Below the pieces are notes generated by a model that had not been told where the DNA came from, did no database searches, and saw nothing but the letters and a program-made list of their open reading frames with translations. A DNA stretch of 64,000 bases. It comes from Metabacillus flavus (lineage in GTDB: Bacteria > Bacillota > Bacilli > Bacillales > Bacillaceae). Position 1 is the stretch's first letter; every line of letters begins with the position of its first letter. Positions 46,535-55,058 of the stretch are shown piece by piece. The DNA lies in assembly GCF_018283675.1 (NCBI RefSeq), contig NZ_JAGVRK010000001.1, positions 806,001 to 870,000 on the forward strand, in the 5' to 3' direction. A program made the position numbers and the translations under genes.

Positions 46535-46572
46535 AAACCGTCCGCTCTTACCAGCGGGCGGTTTTTTTGATT
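46535..46572 (+). terminator. Terminator of azoR
   Basis: AACCGTCCGCT pairs with AGCGGGCGGTT around CTTACC, followed by seven T. Confidence 0.8.
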
Positions 46573-46851
46573 TGAGGATGGCGAATTTTAACAAGAGGCA
46601 AATAATTGCCGGGAGTTAAATATCTTGCAGGAGACAACTTTCAATTTAACCAACCTGGATGAACATGAGACGCATCTAACGGATTGCCAGCAGAAATTTA
46701 AATACCAGCAATTCAACAAAAAAAGCTGAAAAATCGCTAATTCTCCGTCTGAGCCCTTAAACAAATCTTTACTCATCCTGAATTTAGGGTATAAGCACAT
46801 TGAGTAAGTGTATAGTCCCCATGGAACAGTCTAAAACTAATCTCACGCGAG
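46573..46851. other. Intergenic stretch without a convincing gene
   Basis: A 34-codon plus-strand frame begins at TTG 46624 behind GGGAG and ends at a TGA near 46726; it is polar (TNLDEHETHLTDCQQ). A minus-strand frame of 70 codons overlaps it. Neither shows a recognisable motif. One may be the remnant of a small gene. Confidence 0.25.
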
Positions 46852-47325
46852 GTGAAGGAATTGATTAAGAATCGAGGAATTTTGACAGCATTAGCAGGAA
46901 TAGGGATTGCGCAAGGATTGAAAATATTTGGCCATAAGAGGCTGACTGGCAAGTGGGATTGGCGCCCAATGTTTACAACGGGCGGGATGCCGAGTTCTCA
47001 CTCTGCAGGAGTATCATCTCTTGCTACATATGTAGCGGCTAAGAATGGGAGTTCTTCAATCGAAACCGCTCTGGCTGTTGTTTTTGGGATTATTGTGATG
47101 TATGATGCGCAAGGAATCAGAAGGCATACGGGAGAGATTGCTGCACTCGTGAATGATATTGATGCGGATATCGAGCTTCTTTCAGGGCATTTTCCAGGTC
47201 TGGGCCATGTAAAACAAAAAGAAGAATTGAAGGAGCTTTTGGGTCATCAGCCTGAAGAGGTGTTTTATGGAGCGTTGTTGGGAGTTATTATTGGTCTTGT
47301 TAGTGCAAGAACTGAATCCGAATAA
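46852..47325 (+). CDS. Divergent PAP2 family membrane protein (DUF212, YuiD-like)
   Basis: The protein of about 155 residues has four hydrophobic segments and the DUF212 signature: GGMPSSHSAGVSSLATYVA near residue 45, then FGIIVMYDAQGIRRHTGEIA, and ELLGHQPEEVFYGALLG. The PSSHSA and RRH motifs mirror PAP2 phosphatases, although activity is undetermined. GTG 46852 or TTG 46861 may be the start; AGGTGA precedes the second at short spacing. It has its own terminator. Confidence 0.83.
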   Translation: MKELIKNRGILTALAGIGIAQGLKIFGHKRLTGKWDWRPMFTTGGMPSSHSAGVSSLATYVAAKNGSSSIETALAVVFGIIVMYDAQGIRRHTGEIAALVNDIDADIELLSGHFPGLGHVKQKEELKELLGHQPEEVFYGALLGVIIGLVSARTESE

Positions 47326-47328
47326 TGA

Positions 47329-47356
47329 TGAGCCGGCCATGGCCGGCTTTTTCCAT
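47329..47356 (+). terminator. Terminator of the DUF212 gene
   Basis: AGCCGGCC-AT-GGCCGGCT followed by TTTT. Confidence 0.8.
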
Positions 47357-47493
47357 ATAAAGGTTTCTCTATTTTAATAAATTAAATTTTCTAAAAACGG
47401 TTGATTTTTCGACATAGTTCGATTAAATTAAGACTATCTCAAAAATTATTTAAATATTTCTGAATATTTTAAAAAAGAATAGCGGGTGAGACA

Positions 47494-48885
47494 ATGAATT
47501 TGTTTAGGAAAAAGTCTATTAATCAAATTATTAGTGATTCGGGGAGTAAAGGGATTTCTCTTAACAAAACGCTTGGTGCGTTTGATCTGACGATGCTCGG
47601 AATTGGAGCGATTATCGGAACGGGGATTTTCGTACTTACAGGCGTTGCCGCTGCAGAACATGCTGGTCCTGCACTGGTCCTATCCTTTATTTTAGCGGGT
47701 ATTGCCTGTGCCTTTGCGGCATTATGCTATGCGGAATTTGCGTCTAGTGTCCCGGTCTCTGGCAGTGCTTATACATATAGCTACGCAACGTTCGGCGAGC
47801 TGATGGCATGGATTTTGGGTTGGGATTTGCTTTTGGAGTACGGACTTGCCTCTGCATCCGTTGCAAGCGGATGGTCAGGATATTTTCAAGGGCTGCTGGG
47901 GGGCTTCGGGATCCATTTGCCGACAGCATTGACCAGTGCCTATTCACCGGAAAATGGAACGTATTTTGATCTTCCGGCTGTCATTATTGCGTTTTTGATT
48001 ACCTTTCTTCTAACGAAGGGGGTAAGAGAATCCGCGAGGCTTAATGCAATTATGGTTATTATTAAAATTGTGGTGGTTCTTTTATTTATCGCAGTGGCTG
48101 TCTGGTATGTAAAGCCTGATAATTGGACGCCATTTATGCCTTTCGGCTTTGGAGGTGTAGCAACTGGCGCTGCAACGGTATTCTTTGCTTATATCGGATT
48201 TGATGCTGTTTCCTCTGCTGCGGAAGAGGTTAAAAATCCTCAGAAAAACATGCCAATCGGGATTATCGCTTCTTTAGCCATCTGTACAGTTCTATACATT
48301 GCAGTATCGGCGATTTTAACAGGAGTCGTCCCTTATACAGAGCTTAATGTGAAAAATCCGGTTGCTTTTGCTTTGAACTATATCAACCAGGACTGGGTTG
48401 CGGGACTGATTTCAATCGGTGCCATTGCCGGGATGACAACAGTTTTACTTGTTATGATGTATGGCCTGTCCCGTCTGTTTTATGCAATCAGCCGTGATGG
48501 TCTTCTGCCGAGCGGTTTATCAAAAATCAACAAAAAGACGCAGACTCCTGTCAAAACGACATACCTGGGCTGTTTGCTCGTTTCCCTTTTTGCAGGTTTT
48601 ATACCGCTTGATGAATTAGCAAATTTAACAAGTATCGGTACTCTGTTTGCCTTTATGTCGGTTTCGATTGGGATCTTGGTTTTAAGAAAATCAGGAGAAG
48701 GGATGAAGGCAGGGTTTAAAACTCCATTCGTTCCAGTTGTGCCGATTTTAGCCTTCCTCTCCTGTGCGTATTTAATGCTCCAGCTTCAAATGCAAACTTG
48801 GATTGCCTTCCTGATTTGGCTGGCTGCCGGTTTAATTGTTTACTTCGTTTATGGAAGAAAACACAGTTTGTTAAACAAATCATAA
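47494..48885 (+). CDS. APC-superfamily amino acid permease (cationic amino acid transporter type)
   Basis: The 463-residue protein has 12 predicted transmembrane helices. Its start, LNKTLGAFDLTMLGIGAIIGTGIFVLTGVAA, and the ALCYAEFASSVPVSGSAYTYSY stretch are typical of the CAT/YfnA branch of the APC superfamily. FFAYIGFDAVSSAAEEVKNP on the cytoplasmic side is also conserved. The likely substrate is an amino acid, which one is not clear. ATG 47494 has no strong ribosome binding site beyond GGGTGAG. Monocistronic, with a terminator behind it. Confidence 0.9.
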   Translation: MNLFRKKSINQIISDSGSKGISLNKTLGAFDLTMLGIGAIIGTGIFVLTGVAAAEHAGPALVLSFILAGIACAFAALCYAEFASSVPVSGSAYTYSYATFGELMAWILGWDLLLEYGLASASVASGWSGYFQGLLGGFGIHLPTALTSAYSPENGTYFDLPAVIIAFLITFLLTKGVRESARLNAIMVIIKIVVVLLFIAVAVWYVKPDNWTPFMPFGFGGVATGAATVFFAYIGFDAVSSAAEEVKNPQKNMPIGIIASLAICTVLYIAVSAILTGVVPYTELNVKNPVAFALNYINQDWVAGLISIGAIAGMTTVLLVMMYGLSRLFYAISRDGLLPSGLSKINKKTQTPVKTTYLGCLLVSLFAGFIPLDELANLTSIGTLFAFMSVSIGILVLRKSGEGMKAGFKTPFVPVVPILAFLSCAYLMLQLQMQTWIAFLIWLAAGLIVYFVYGRKHSLLNKS

Positions 48886-48892
48886 TTGGATA

Positions 48893-48925
48893 AAAAAGGC
48901 GTGCCGGATGCACGTCTTTTTTTTA
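48893..48925 (+). terminator. Terminator of the amino acid permease
   Basis: AAAGGCGTGC pairs with GCACGTCTTT around CGGAT, followed by T residues. Confidence 0.65.
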
Positions 48926-48970
48926 TTCGTTTGCGCAACCCTAAAAAGAAAAAGGGATGTGTCATGTACG

Positions 48971-49300
48971 ATGAAAAAATGGATTTCCTGTTTTCTTATA
49001 GCAGGTATACTTGCAGGGATAGCTGAGCCTAGGCTTGTTTATTCAGCACACCAGCAGGAGCCCGCATATGCAAAGTGGTCTAAAATTGCTATACAAGAGG
49101 TTAAGCGTAAGTATCCGGATGCCAAGCTGCTGGATTATAAGCATATTGGCCGCGAAAAATTGGATGATGAATTGGCAGCAGAAAAATTTAAGCTCTGGAT
49201 ACGCCAGGGCAGCAGGGAATTCGGATTATTTGTAACAGTTGAATTTAATGAAAAGACCCAGAAAGTAAAATCCATTCATTTTAAAGAATCCGAACGTTGA
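48971..49300 (+). CDS. Small secreted DUF3889 protein (YqzG-like)
   Basis: The 109-residue protein has a signal peptide (MKKWISCFLIAGILAGIA, cleavage likely before AHQQ). A compact domain follows: WSKIAIQEVKRKYPDAKLLDYKHIGRE and FGLFVTVEFNEKTQKVKSIHF. This matches the DUF3889 family of Bacillus. Function is unknown. ATG 48971 is used; upstream in-frame starts precede the signal sequence without a ribosome binding site. Confidence 0.78.
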   Translation: MKKWISCFLIAGILAGIAEPRLVYSAHQQEPAYAKWSKIAIQEVKRKYPDAKLLDYKHIGREKLDDELAAEKFKLWIRQGSREFGLFVTVEFNEKTQKVKSIHFKESER

Positions 49301-49337
49301 AGCGGAAGCAGACCATCTGTAGTGGTCTGCTTTTTTG
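49301..49337 (+). terminator. Terminator of the DUF3889 gene
   Basis: AGCAGACCA and TGGTCTGCT pair around TCTGTAG, followed by six T. Confidence 0.8.
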
Positions 49338-49405
49338 TAAAGGTTTCTAAATCTCAGAAAGCGGTATTAATTATTATTAGAAAATGCTTGAGACGGGGGA
49401 AACCA

Positions 49406-49588
49406 ATGTACAGGAAGGACTTTTACGTTTTCGATGAGAATGGGCCAAAGCCTGCAGTTATTCGGAATTATAAGGAAACAGATTTTGAAGGACTGATTGC
49501 CATTCAGCAGAAGATACGGAGGGCTAATGGAATGGAAAAGTCCTTTTTTGAATCAATAGTAATAATTGTAAATATTCGAGTGCTATAA
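49406..49588 (+). pseudogene. N-terminal remnant of a GNAT-family acetyltransferase
   Basis: ATG 49406 opens with YRKDFYVFDENGPKPAVIRNYKETDFEGLIAIQQ, cut here to short pieces: the PAVIRNYKETDFE strand-helix is the usual start of GNAT proteins. After IAIQQK the family sequence stops, and about 25 unrelated residues lead to a stop. The acetyl-CoA-binding core is absent. I infer an internal deletion. The assignment rests on the N-terminal 33 residues only. Confidence 0.5.
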
Positions 49589-49700
49589 TAATTGTCTGAA
49601 AACGATACAGTGCCCTTTTATATTAGAAATGAAAGGGTTTTCTATTTTTTGAATAGGAATATTATTTTCTTGAAAAAGTAAAATTCGCATCTTATTTTGT

Positions 49701-49729
49701 TTGACATTTATCCTGTCAGCCCTTAAGGT
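49701..49729 (+). promoter_or_regulatory. Promoter of the SAM-riboswitch transcript
   Basis: TTGACA (49701-49706) and a weak TAAGGT (49724-49729) with a 17-bp spacer, about 40 bp upstream of the aptamer. Confidence 0.45.
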
Positions 49730-49770
49730 AGTAAAAGATTGTTTTTGAAAAGCCAATAAATTAATTCGAA

Positions 49771-49945
49771 CTTCTTATCATGAGAGGCGGAGGGACTGGC
49801 CCTGCGATGCCTCGGCAGCGGACTTTTTTTGAAGAGTGCTGTGCCAAATCCAGCAAGCTCCAGAGCTTGGAAGATAAGAAGAGTGTCCTGAAAATTGTGT
49901 ATTAAGGCCTCTTCTTAAAAGGATAAGAAGGGGTCTTTTTTATAA
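49771..49945 (+). promoter_or_regulatory. SAM-I riboswitch (S-box) with terminator
   Basis: CTTCTTATC (49771-49779) pairs with GATAAGAAG (49873-49881) as P1. GAGGCGGAGGGACTGGCCC and GATGCCTCGGCAGC are the classical S-box core. The terminator (49906-49941) pairs GGCCTCTTCTTA with TAAGAAGGGGTC before TTTTTT. The P1 3' strand AAGAAGAG can instead pair with CTCTTCTT of the terminator, giving the antiterminator, so binding of S-adenosylmethionine would switch expression off. Confidence 0.93.
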
Positions 49946-50017
49946 GGCGGATCTTCCGGCAGCAGGTGATGATAACCAGCAATGCTGGAAAAACAGAATA
50001 GCAGCGAGGTGGAGAAA

Positions 50018-51364
50018 ATGGATTTAAATAACGGAACGAAAAGAAATCCGCTGGCTTTATTGCCATTGCTGATTTTTATATCGCTATTTATTTTAGCAGG
50101 TGTGATCACTGGGGACTTCTATAAGCTTCCGATGGTTGTAGCGATTCTTGTGGCAGTTGCAGTTGCCCTTTTTATGAATAGAAAAGAAAATTTGACATCA
50201 AAAGTTGAACGCTTTGCGAAGGGTGCAGGACATCCTGATATTATGATTATGGTATTTATCTACATCCTGGCCGGCGCTTTCTCGGAAGCGGCAAAAGGAA
50301 TGGGTGCGGTAGAGTCGACAGTTAACCTGGCTTTAACGTATTTTCCTCAAAGCTTTTTAGTAGTAGGACTTTTCATCATTGCAGCATTTGTCTCAATCTC
50401 AATGGGTACATCAATGGGAACTATTGCAGCTCTTGGACCGATTGCAGCAGGAATCAGCGGTGAGACAGAAATTCCGGTTGCTCTGGCTGTTGCTTCTGTT
50501 ATTGGGGGAGCGATGTTCGGAGACAATTTATCGTTTATTTCCGATACAACGATTGCAGCCGTACGCTCACAGAAAACCGAAATGCTGGACAAGTTTAAAA
50601 CGAACTTTTTCATCGTCCTGCCGGCAGCAATTGTTACAGTTATCGTCCTGGTTGCCATTTCACTTGGGATGGATTCAGCAGTCGAACCAAAGGAGTTCAG
50701 TTTTGTAAAATTGCTCCCTTACATTGGGGTGCTCATCGCAGCACTCGCCGGGTTGAATGTTGTCGCCGTACTGGGCGGGGGAATTGTCTTAACAGGTGTT
50801 ATCGGTCTGGCAGACGGAAGCTTCAATATCCTGACCTTCTCTCAAACCATGATGAAAGGCATCTCTGGAATGTCAGAGCTTATCATCCTGTCCGTCCTTA
50901 TTGGAGGTATGGTAGAACTCATCAAGCATAATGGAGGAATTGCCTTCCTGCTGAACGCTATGACGAAAAACATCCGTACAAAAAAAGGCGCAGAGTTTGG
51001 AATTGCCGGACTTGTCAGTGCAACAAACCTATCAACTGCGAATAACACGATCTCAATTATCACAGCAGGACCGCTTGCGAAAAATATTGCCGATCAGTAC
51101 GGCATAGATAAAAGAAAATCAGCAAGCATCTTGGATATTTTCTCTTGCAGTGTGCAGGGGCTGATTCCATACGGTGCCCAAATGCTGGCAGGGGCTCAGC
51201 TCGTAAAAGCTTCTCCGCTCAGCATTCTTCCGTACACATTCTATCCGATGCTGACTCTTCTATGCGGTATATTAGCCATAGCATTCGGCTTGCCAAGACT
51301 GAAACCGAAAGCTGGACACCGCCAAGCTGAAGCGGGAGAGATGAAAGAGAACTATACCAATTGA
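50018..51364 (+). CDS. metT: NhaC-superfamily transporter, probable methionine transporter MetT
   Basis: The 448-residue membrane protein has about 11-12 hydrophobic segments and the Na+/H+ antiporter-like core: FVSISMGTSMGTIAALGPIA, GGAMFGDNLSFISDTTIAA and TNLSTANNTISIITAGPLA. The protein class is assigned to the NhaC superfamily. Its S-box leader and published regulon reconstructions (MetT) point to methionine uptake rather than Na+ export. ATG 50018 follows GAGGTGGAG. An earlier ATG at 49982 is possible but lies just after the terminator. Confidence 0.8.
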   Translation: MDLNNGTKRNPLALLPLLIFISLFILAGVITGDFYKLPMVVAILVAVAVALFMNRKENLTSKVERFAKGAGHPDIMIMVFIYILAGAFSEAAKGMGAVESTVNLALTYFPQSFLVVGLFIIAAFVSISMGTSMGTIAALGPIAAGISGETEIPVALAVASVIGGAMFGDNLSFISDTTIAAVRSQKTEMLDKFKTNFFIVLPAAIVTVIVLVAISLGMDSAVEPKEFSFVKLLPYIGVLIAALAGLNVVAVLGGGIVLTGVIGLADGSFNILTFSQTMMKGISGMSELIILSVLIGGMVELIKHNGGIAFLLNAMTKNIRTKKGAEFGIAGLVSATNLSTANNTISIITAGPLAKNIADQYGIDKRKSASILDIFSCSVQGLIPYGAQMLAGAQLVKASPLSILPYTFYPMLTLLCGILAIAFGLPRLKPKAGHRQAEAGEMKENYTN

Positions 51365-51368
51365 TATT

Positions 51369-51409
51369 AAGAGCGGTACCCTTTTTCCAGGGTATCGCTT
51401 TTTTTAGTT
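51369..51409 (+). terminator. Terminator of the MetT-like gene
   Basis: AGCGGTACCCT pairs with AGGGTATCGCT around TTTTCC, followed by six T. Confidence 0.8.
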
Positions 51410-51479
51410 GATAGAAGGCTGTGAGCAGCTTAGATATAACAAAATGGAGTTTGGAAACAATCCATAAATAGTACAGTTG

Positions 51480-51705
51480 AGGAATAGGTAAATAAGGGGC
51501 AGGAACGGCTAAATAACGTGCGCCGGCGGACAGAAAATGAAACAGCTAAATTTGGTTCCCGAACGGCTAAATAAGCGGGAGGAACGGCTAAATTGAAGAG
51601 CCGAACGGCCAAATAACGTGTGCCATCAAACAGAAAAAAATGTACCGGCTAAATAAGTGCTGGGAAGTTCGGAACAGCCAAATAGCGTGCGCCATTTGAA
51701 AAAAG
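51480..51705. repeat. Degenerate intergenic repeat with AACGGCTAAATAA units
   Basis: At least seven spaced copies of a GGAACGGCTAAATAA-like core occur, several followed by CGTGCGCCATC-like and AACAGAAAA segments, with a period varying between about 20 and 45 bp. Nothing in it codes. The flanks 51410-51480 and 51705-52030 also hold no gene that I can see; a CcpA- or sigma-type site is not evident. Confidence 0.65.
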
Positions 51706-52049
51706 TTTTCGGTGAGCACTTCAAAAATCAGCTGTTTGCCCTTTTAACTCCAAATTCCGACAAATTTCGCAAAGGATTGATTAGGTTTCATTAGAAACCT
51801 TGATAAACCGCTATTCTGCCTTTTACAACAATTAATGACAAAAACACCATTTTGCAAACATTTATGTTTAGTGATGACTATTTGCTTATGCAGGATGGCA
51901 GGGAGATAGCGCTTACAAGTGGAATGTCTCTATCTTAAGACCTTGCATCCAAAACGAGACCAAAGAAGCCTTTTAATAGAACGCCACCATTTCGGCCGCT
52001 TTTCAGATTAAAATGATGAAGGAGTCTTTTTAATAAAGGAGTGATCGTT

Positions 52050-53165
52050 ATGGCAAAAGAGGCCAGTCAGAAGAGCGGTAAATCTTATTTGTTTGAAATT
52101 CATTTCCTGCGTGCCTTTGCTTGTTTAGCTGTTGTGGCGGTACACGTTTCCGCAACGAATTCTGGTATGAATAACGATACGTATGACTGGTTTTCGTATT
52201 TTCTGAACCAGATCGGCCGTTTCGGGACACCAATTTTTGCGGTCATCAGCGGTTTTCTTTTGTTTTTTCAGGTTCGGAATAAAGGATTTCAATTTGGGAA
52301 GTTTATGAAATCACGTTTTTCGAAGGTTATTATTCCTTTTATTTTATGGAGTGTTGCATATCGTTATATGATGTACGTTTATAACGGCCAGGGAATTGGC
52401 GATCCGATAGAGGAAATCGGGGGGTTTATTCAAGGAAATGCGTTTTATCATTTGTATTTTATTTCAATCGTAGTGCAATTTTATCTTGTTTTTCCACTTC
52501 TTCAAAAGCTGTTTAGAACGCAAACGACGATTCTTATTTTCTTGTTTATTTCCTTCTTAATTAGTTACAACCTATACGGAATTAAACCTCCGTTTGAGGG
52601 TCCGATTGGAGAATTCATTGCAAGCAAGTCGTTTATGCCGATCTGGATTTTCTACTTTGCCTTCGGTGCATTCCTTGCCTATTACTGGGAAGGGATCCGC
52701 AATTTTGCGCAGAAGCGCCCGGTTCAAATGCTTATTCTCGCTCTTGCCGTTTCAGCTGGGGCGGTGATTGAATACAACATGAAGGGGTATGTATCAAACC
52801 GCAGGCTTTCTAACCTTGCGAATATACCGCTTCTAAGCATCGCGGCTATTGGAATTTATCCGCTGCTCGCTAAATTTTCAGTTATAAAGCATCCTCTTGT
52901 GCTAATTGGCAAGTACTCGATGGGAATCTACCTGATTCACCCTATGGTACTGTATTTGATGGCTAGGCATCTTCCGGAACCCTATTGGAATGTTCAGTAT
53001 GTCGGCATTATGTACATTGCTGTTATGATCATCTGTGTTGCCGCCATCAGACTGATTACATTCGTTCCGCTTACAACGTTCCTATTGCCTGTGCCGAAAA
53101 TCAAGAAAACAAGCCAGGAACCGCCGGCAAATGCTGCAGATGCCAGTGCAAGACAGCCTGCGTAA
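52050..53165 (+). CDS. Membrane-bound acyltransferase (Acyltransferase_3 family)
   Basis: The 371-residue protein has about ten transmembrane segments. It opens with FEIHFLRAFACLAVVAVHVSA, in which the His near residue 32 (in VHVSA) is the family's catalytic candidate. RFGTPIFAVISGFLLF and a C-terminal YSMGIYLIHPMVLY follow. Such enzymes O-acylate extracytoplasmic polysaccharides or peptidoglycan; the acceptor is unknown. No SGNH domain is fused to it. ATG 52050 has AAAGGAG. Single gene. Confidence 0.85.
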   Translation: MAKEASQKSGKSYLFEIHFLRAFACLAVVAVHVSATNSGMNNDTYDWFSYFLNQIGRFGTPIFAVISGFLLFFQVRNKGFQFGKFMKSRFSKVIIPFILWSVAYRYMMYVYNGQGIGDPIEEIGGFIQGNAFYHLYFISIVVQFYLVFPLLQKLFRTQTTILIFLFISFLISYNLYGIKPPFEGPIGEFIASKSFMPIWIFYFAFGAFLAYYWEGIRNFAQKRPVQMLILALAVSAGAVIEYNMKGYVSNRRLSNLANIPLLSIAAIGIYPLLAKFSVIKHPLVLIGKYSMGIYLIHPMVLYLMARHLPEPYWNVQYVGIMYIAVMIICVAAIRLITFVPLTTFLLPVPKIKKTSQEPPANAADASARQPA

Positions 53166-53167
53166 TA

Positions 53168-53211
53168 ATGAAAAAAGAGCTCAGTGTTAAGTGCTGGGCT
53201 CTTTTCTTTTG
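53168..53211. terminator. Bidirectional terminator
   Basis: AAAGAGCTCAGT pairs with GCTGGGCTCTTT (G-U pairs) around GTTAAGT, between the acyltransferase gene and the germination operon. Confidence 0.65.
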
Positions 53212-53654
53212 TATAGATGTTCAATCATCATCTGGTATCCGTAGAGAAGAACCGCCCACATCATTGATACTCCGAACATATAAGGCGGCTGGAACCTCAG
53301 CAGTTTGAAAAGCTTCTTTTTTTGAAAGAAAAAAGCGATTGGGTAAGCGAGAGAAAAATCCAGGATGCTATTGGCCAGCAGATATTTAAGGAAGTTTCCA
53401 TAGGTCAGATGGAAAATCCATAGCGTCCCGCTTAAGAAGGGACCAAATATAAAGCTTAAGTTTACTCTCGCCTCTTTTTTCCTGCCTCCAGGAACCTTCC
53501 AAAATTTCCATGCATCTGCGAACATGCTCTCCACACACAAAATCATGGTGATAAAGATTCCGGACGGCAAAAACCGAAGCAGCCTCTTTTTATTAATGAA
53601 CACCAGTGTGGAAAGTGAAAGAATGGCCATCAGCCTCTCAGGATGCTTTTTCAC
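53187..53654 (-). CDS. CBO0543-like membrane protein, last gene of the germination operon
   Basis: The 155-residue protein has about four hydrophobic segments (near residues 10, 28, 70 and 130) and a basic C terminus. Segments such as LPSGIFITMILCVESMFADAWKFW and GPFLSGTLWIFHLTYGNFLKY are reminiscent of the CBO0543 family of spore-former membrane proteins. That match is tentative. Its start overlaps the upstream two-TM gene by 4 bp, so it belongs to the receptor operon. Function is unknown. Confidence 0.65.
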   Translation of the reverse strand: MKKHPERLMAILSLSTLVFINKKRLLRFLPSGIFITMILCVESMFADAWKFWKVPGGRKKEARVNLSFIFGPFLSGTLWIFHLTYGNFLKYLLANSILDFSLAYPIAFFFQKKKLFKLLRFQPPYMFGVSMMWAVLLYGYQMMIEHLYKRKEPST

Positions 53655-53944
53655 TGATTTTTCACTCCTTTAGTTCCAGCAGTCTGTTTCTTTTTACCAG
53701 ACTTAATATTGGTTATATAAAGATAGATGCCAATCAAAACAGCAAATATAAGCAGGGAAAAAAGGTCATTCATGGAAGAGGTCTTAAGCTCATAACTAAA
53801 CGTTTTCATCACCATGCTCCATGAATAGCCCTGATAAAAATCGATAAGCGCTATGGAAACAAGAAGAAGAAAAACGATCAGCAAAGCATAGATAACGGTT
53901 TTGATTTCCTTCATGATTTTGTTAAGCTTTTTAAGAAACTTCAT
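53651..53944 (-). CDS. Two-TM protein, putative germinant receptor D subunit
   Basis: The 97-residue protein has two transmembrane helices (IKTVIYALLIVFLLLVSIAL near residue 15 and a second near 62-80) joined by a short polar loop. Small two-helix proteins encoded next to gerA-type operons have been called D subunits and tune receptor activity. It begins inside the last codons of the GerB-like gene and ends overlapping the following gene, which shows tight translational coupling. Confidence 0.7.
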   Translation of the reverse strand: MKFLKKLNKIMKEIKTVIYALLIVFLLLVSIALIDFYQGYSWSMVMKTFSYELKTSSMNDLFSLLIFAVLIGIYLYITNIKSGKKKQTAGTKGVKNQ

Positions 53945-55046
53945 TGGCAGCACCCTTCTTCTGATTTCTTTTTTTCTTAAGCCAAAGTATGCCCAAAATT
54001 AGTGCTGGAAAGACCATTTGAAAGGGGACATGAAGGAAGTAAGGCACGAACATCAGTCCTTCCTGAAAGTGCTCATATTGAGTGTTGGCAATAAACAGGG
54101 ATGAGGCGATCATGGCTACTCCATAAATCAGCACGGGAGGAATCGGATTTTTTGTTCCTGTAATTTCCATTGTGCCTCTAAGTGCTGCATAGAAAAACAT
54201 AAACACTTTTGTAAATCCCACGATTATCATAAGAACGACCACAATTGAATCAAGACGCTGAATAAAATCCGATATATTGATCAGCGAGACGGTTGCAAGA
54301 ATCGGAAATACGAAGCTTTTTGTCATTTCTGCCCCAAGAATGGAAACATGGAGCAGAGCGGTAGTGCTTAGAATCAAGGTGGCAAAAAAGATAGAAGAAA
54401 GGGTCACTTTGATGAGCTTGGCACTATCCTGAACAAGCGGAAAGAACATCGTAAAAACGACCATTTCTCCGAATGGAAAAGTCATGACCGCAGGGAAAAT
54501 TGTTTTCAAAATGGGCATTGGACCATTTTCTGCAATCGGCAAAAGTTCATGAATATCCACAATTCCTGATATAATTTCAAATGCTACTATGATGAAAAAG
54601 GGGATCGTGATGCTATAAAATAATGGTTTTGAGACACCGGCAAATACATGAAACCTTTTAATCGCTATATACATAACAGCAAGCATCATAAAACTGCTGA
54701 TCACGATTAAGAAGGTTTCATCATAAGCAGTGATGATCAGCAATTCACCGAAGTCTCTGAGAACGCGTGCACAGATGTACAAAAAGTACAGAATGTAAAG
54801 AGAGGAGGCGATGGTTCCGGCTTTCTTTCCCAGGAGCATGATGAGAATTCCAACCATCGTTTTTTTACCTGAAAGCTTTGTCAGCCCAATATACATTAAA
54901 AACAGCGGGATGCTTGCTGCATAGCTAAGCAATACCGCGAGCCATGCGTCTTTCATCGCCTGCTTTGCAGGATCCAAAAGGATTGCACTGCCGATTTCAA
55001 ATATGAAAATTAAATAAAACATCTCCTTGGCAGTCACTTTGCTCAT
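53931..55046 (-). CDS. Spore germinant receptor B subunit (GerAB/GerKB family)
   Basis: The 371-residue protein has ten predicted helices in the APC-like spore-permease fold, beginning KVTAKEMFYLIFIFEIGSAI. Family features include PLFLMYIGLTKLSGKKT and FPFGEMVVFTMFFPLV. This subunit binds the germinant in the inner spore membrane. The germinant is not deducible. It starts 12 bp after the C-subunit gene. Confidence 0.9.
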   Translation of the reverse strand: MSKVTAKEMFYLIFIFEIGSAILLDPAKQAMKDAWLAVLLSYAASIPLFLMYIGLTKLSGKKTMVGILIMLLGKKAGTIASSLYILYFLYICARVLRDFGELLIITAYDETFLIVISSFMMLAVMYIAIKRFHVFAGVSKPLFYSITIPFFIIVAFEIISGIVDIHELLPIAENGPMPILKTIFPAVMTFPFGEMVVFTMFFPLVQDSAKLIKVTLSSIFFATLILSTTALLHVSILGAEMTKSFVFPILATVSLINISDFIQRLDSIVVVLMIIVGFTKVFMFFYAALRGTMEITGTKNPIPPVLIYGVAMIASSLFIANTQYEHFQEGLMFVPYFLHVPFQMVFPALILGILWLKKKRNQKKGAANEVS

Positions 55047-55058
55047 TCTGATCCCTCT

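Noticed and set aside
46588-46800. 70-codon minus-strand ORF
   Set aside because: Composition rich in Cys, Phe and Ser, no ribosome binding site, and overlap with another weak frame make it unlikely to be a gene.
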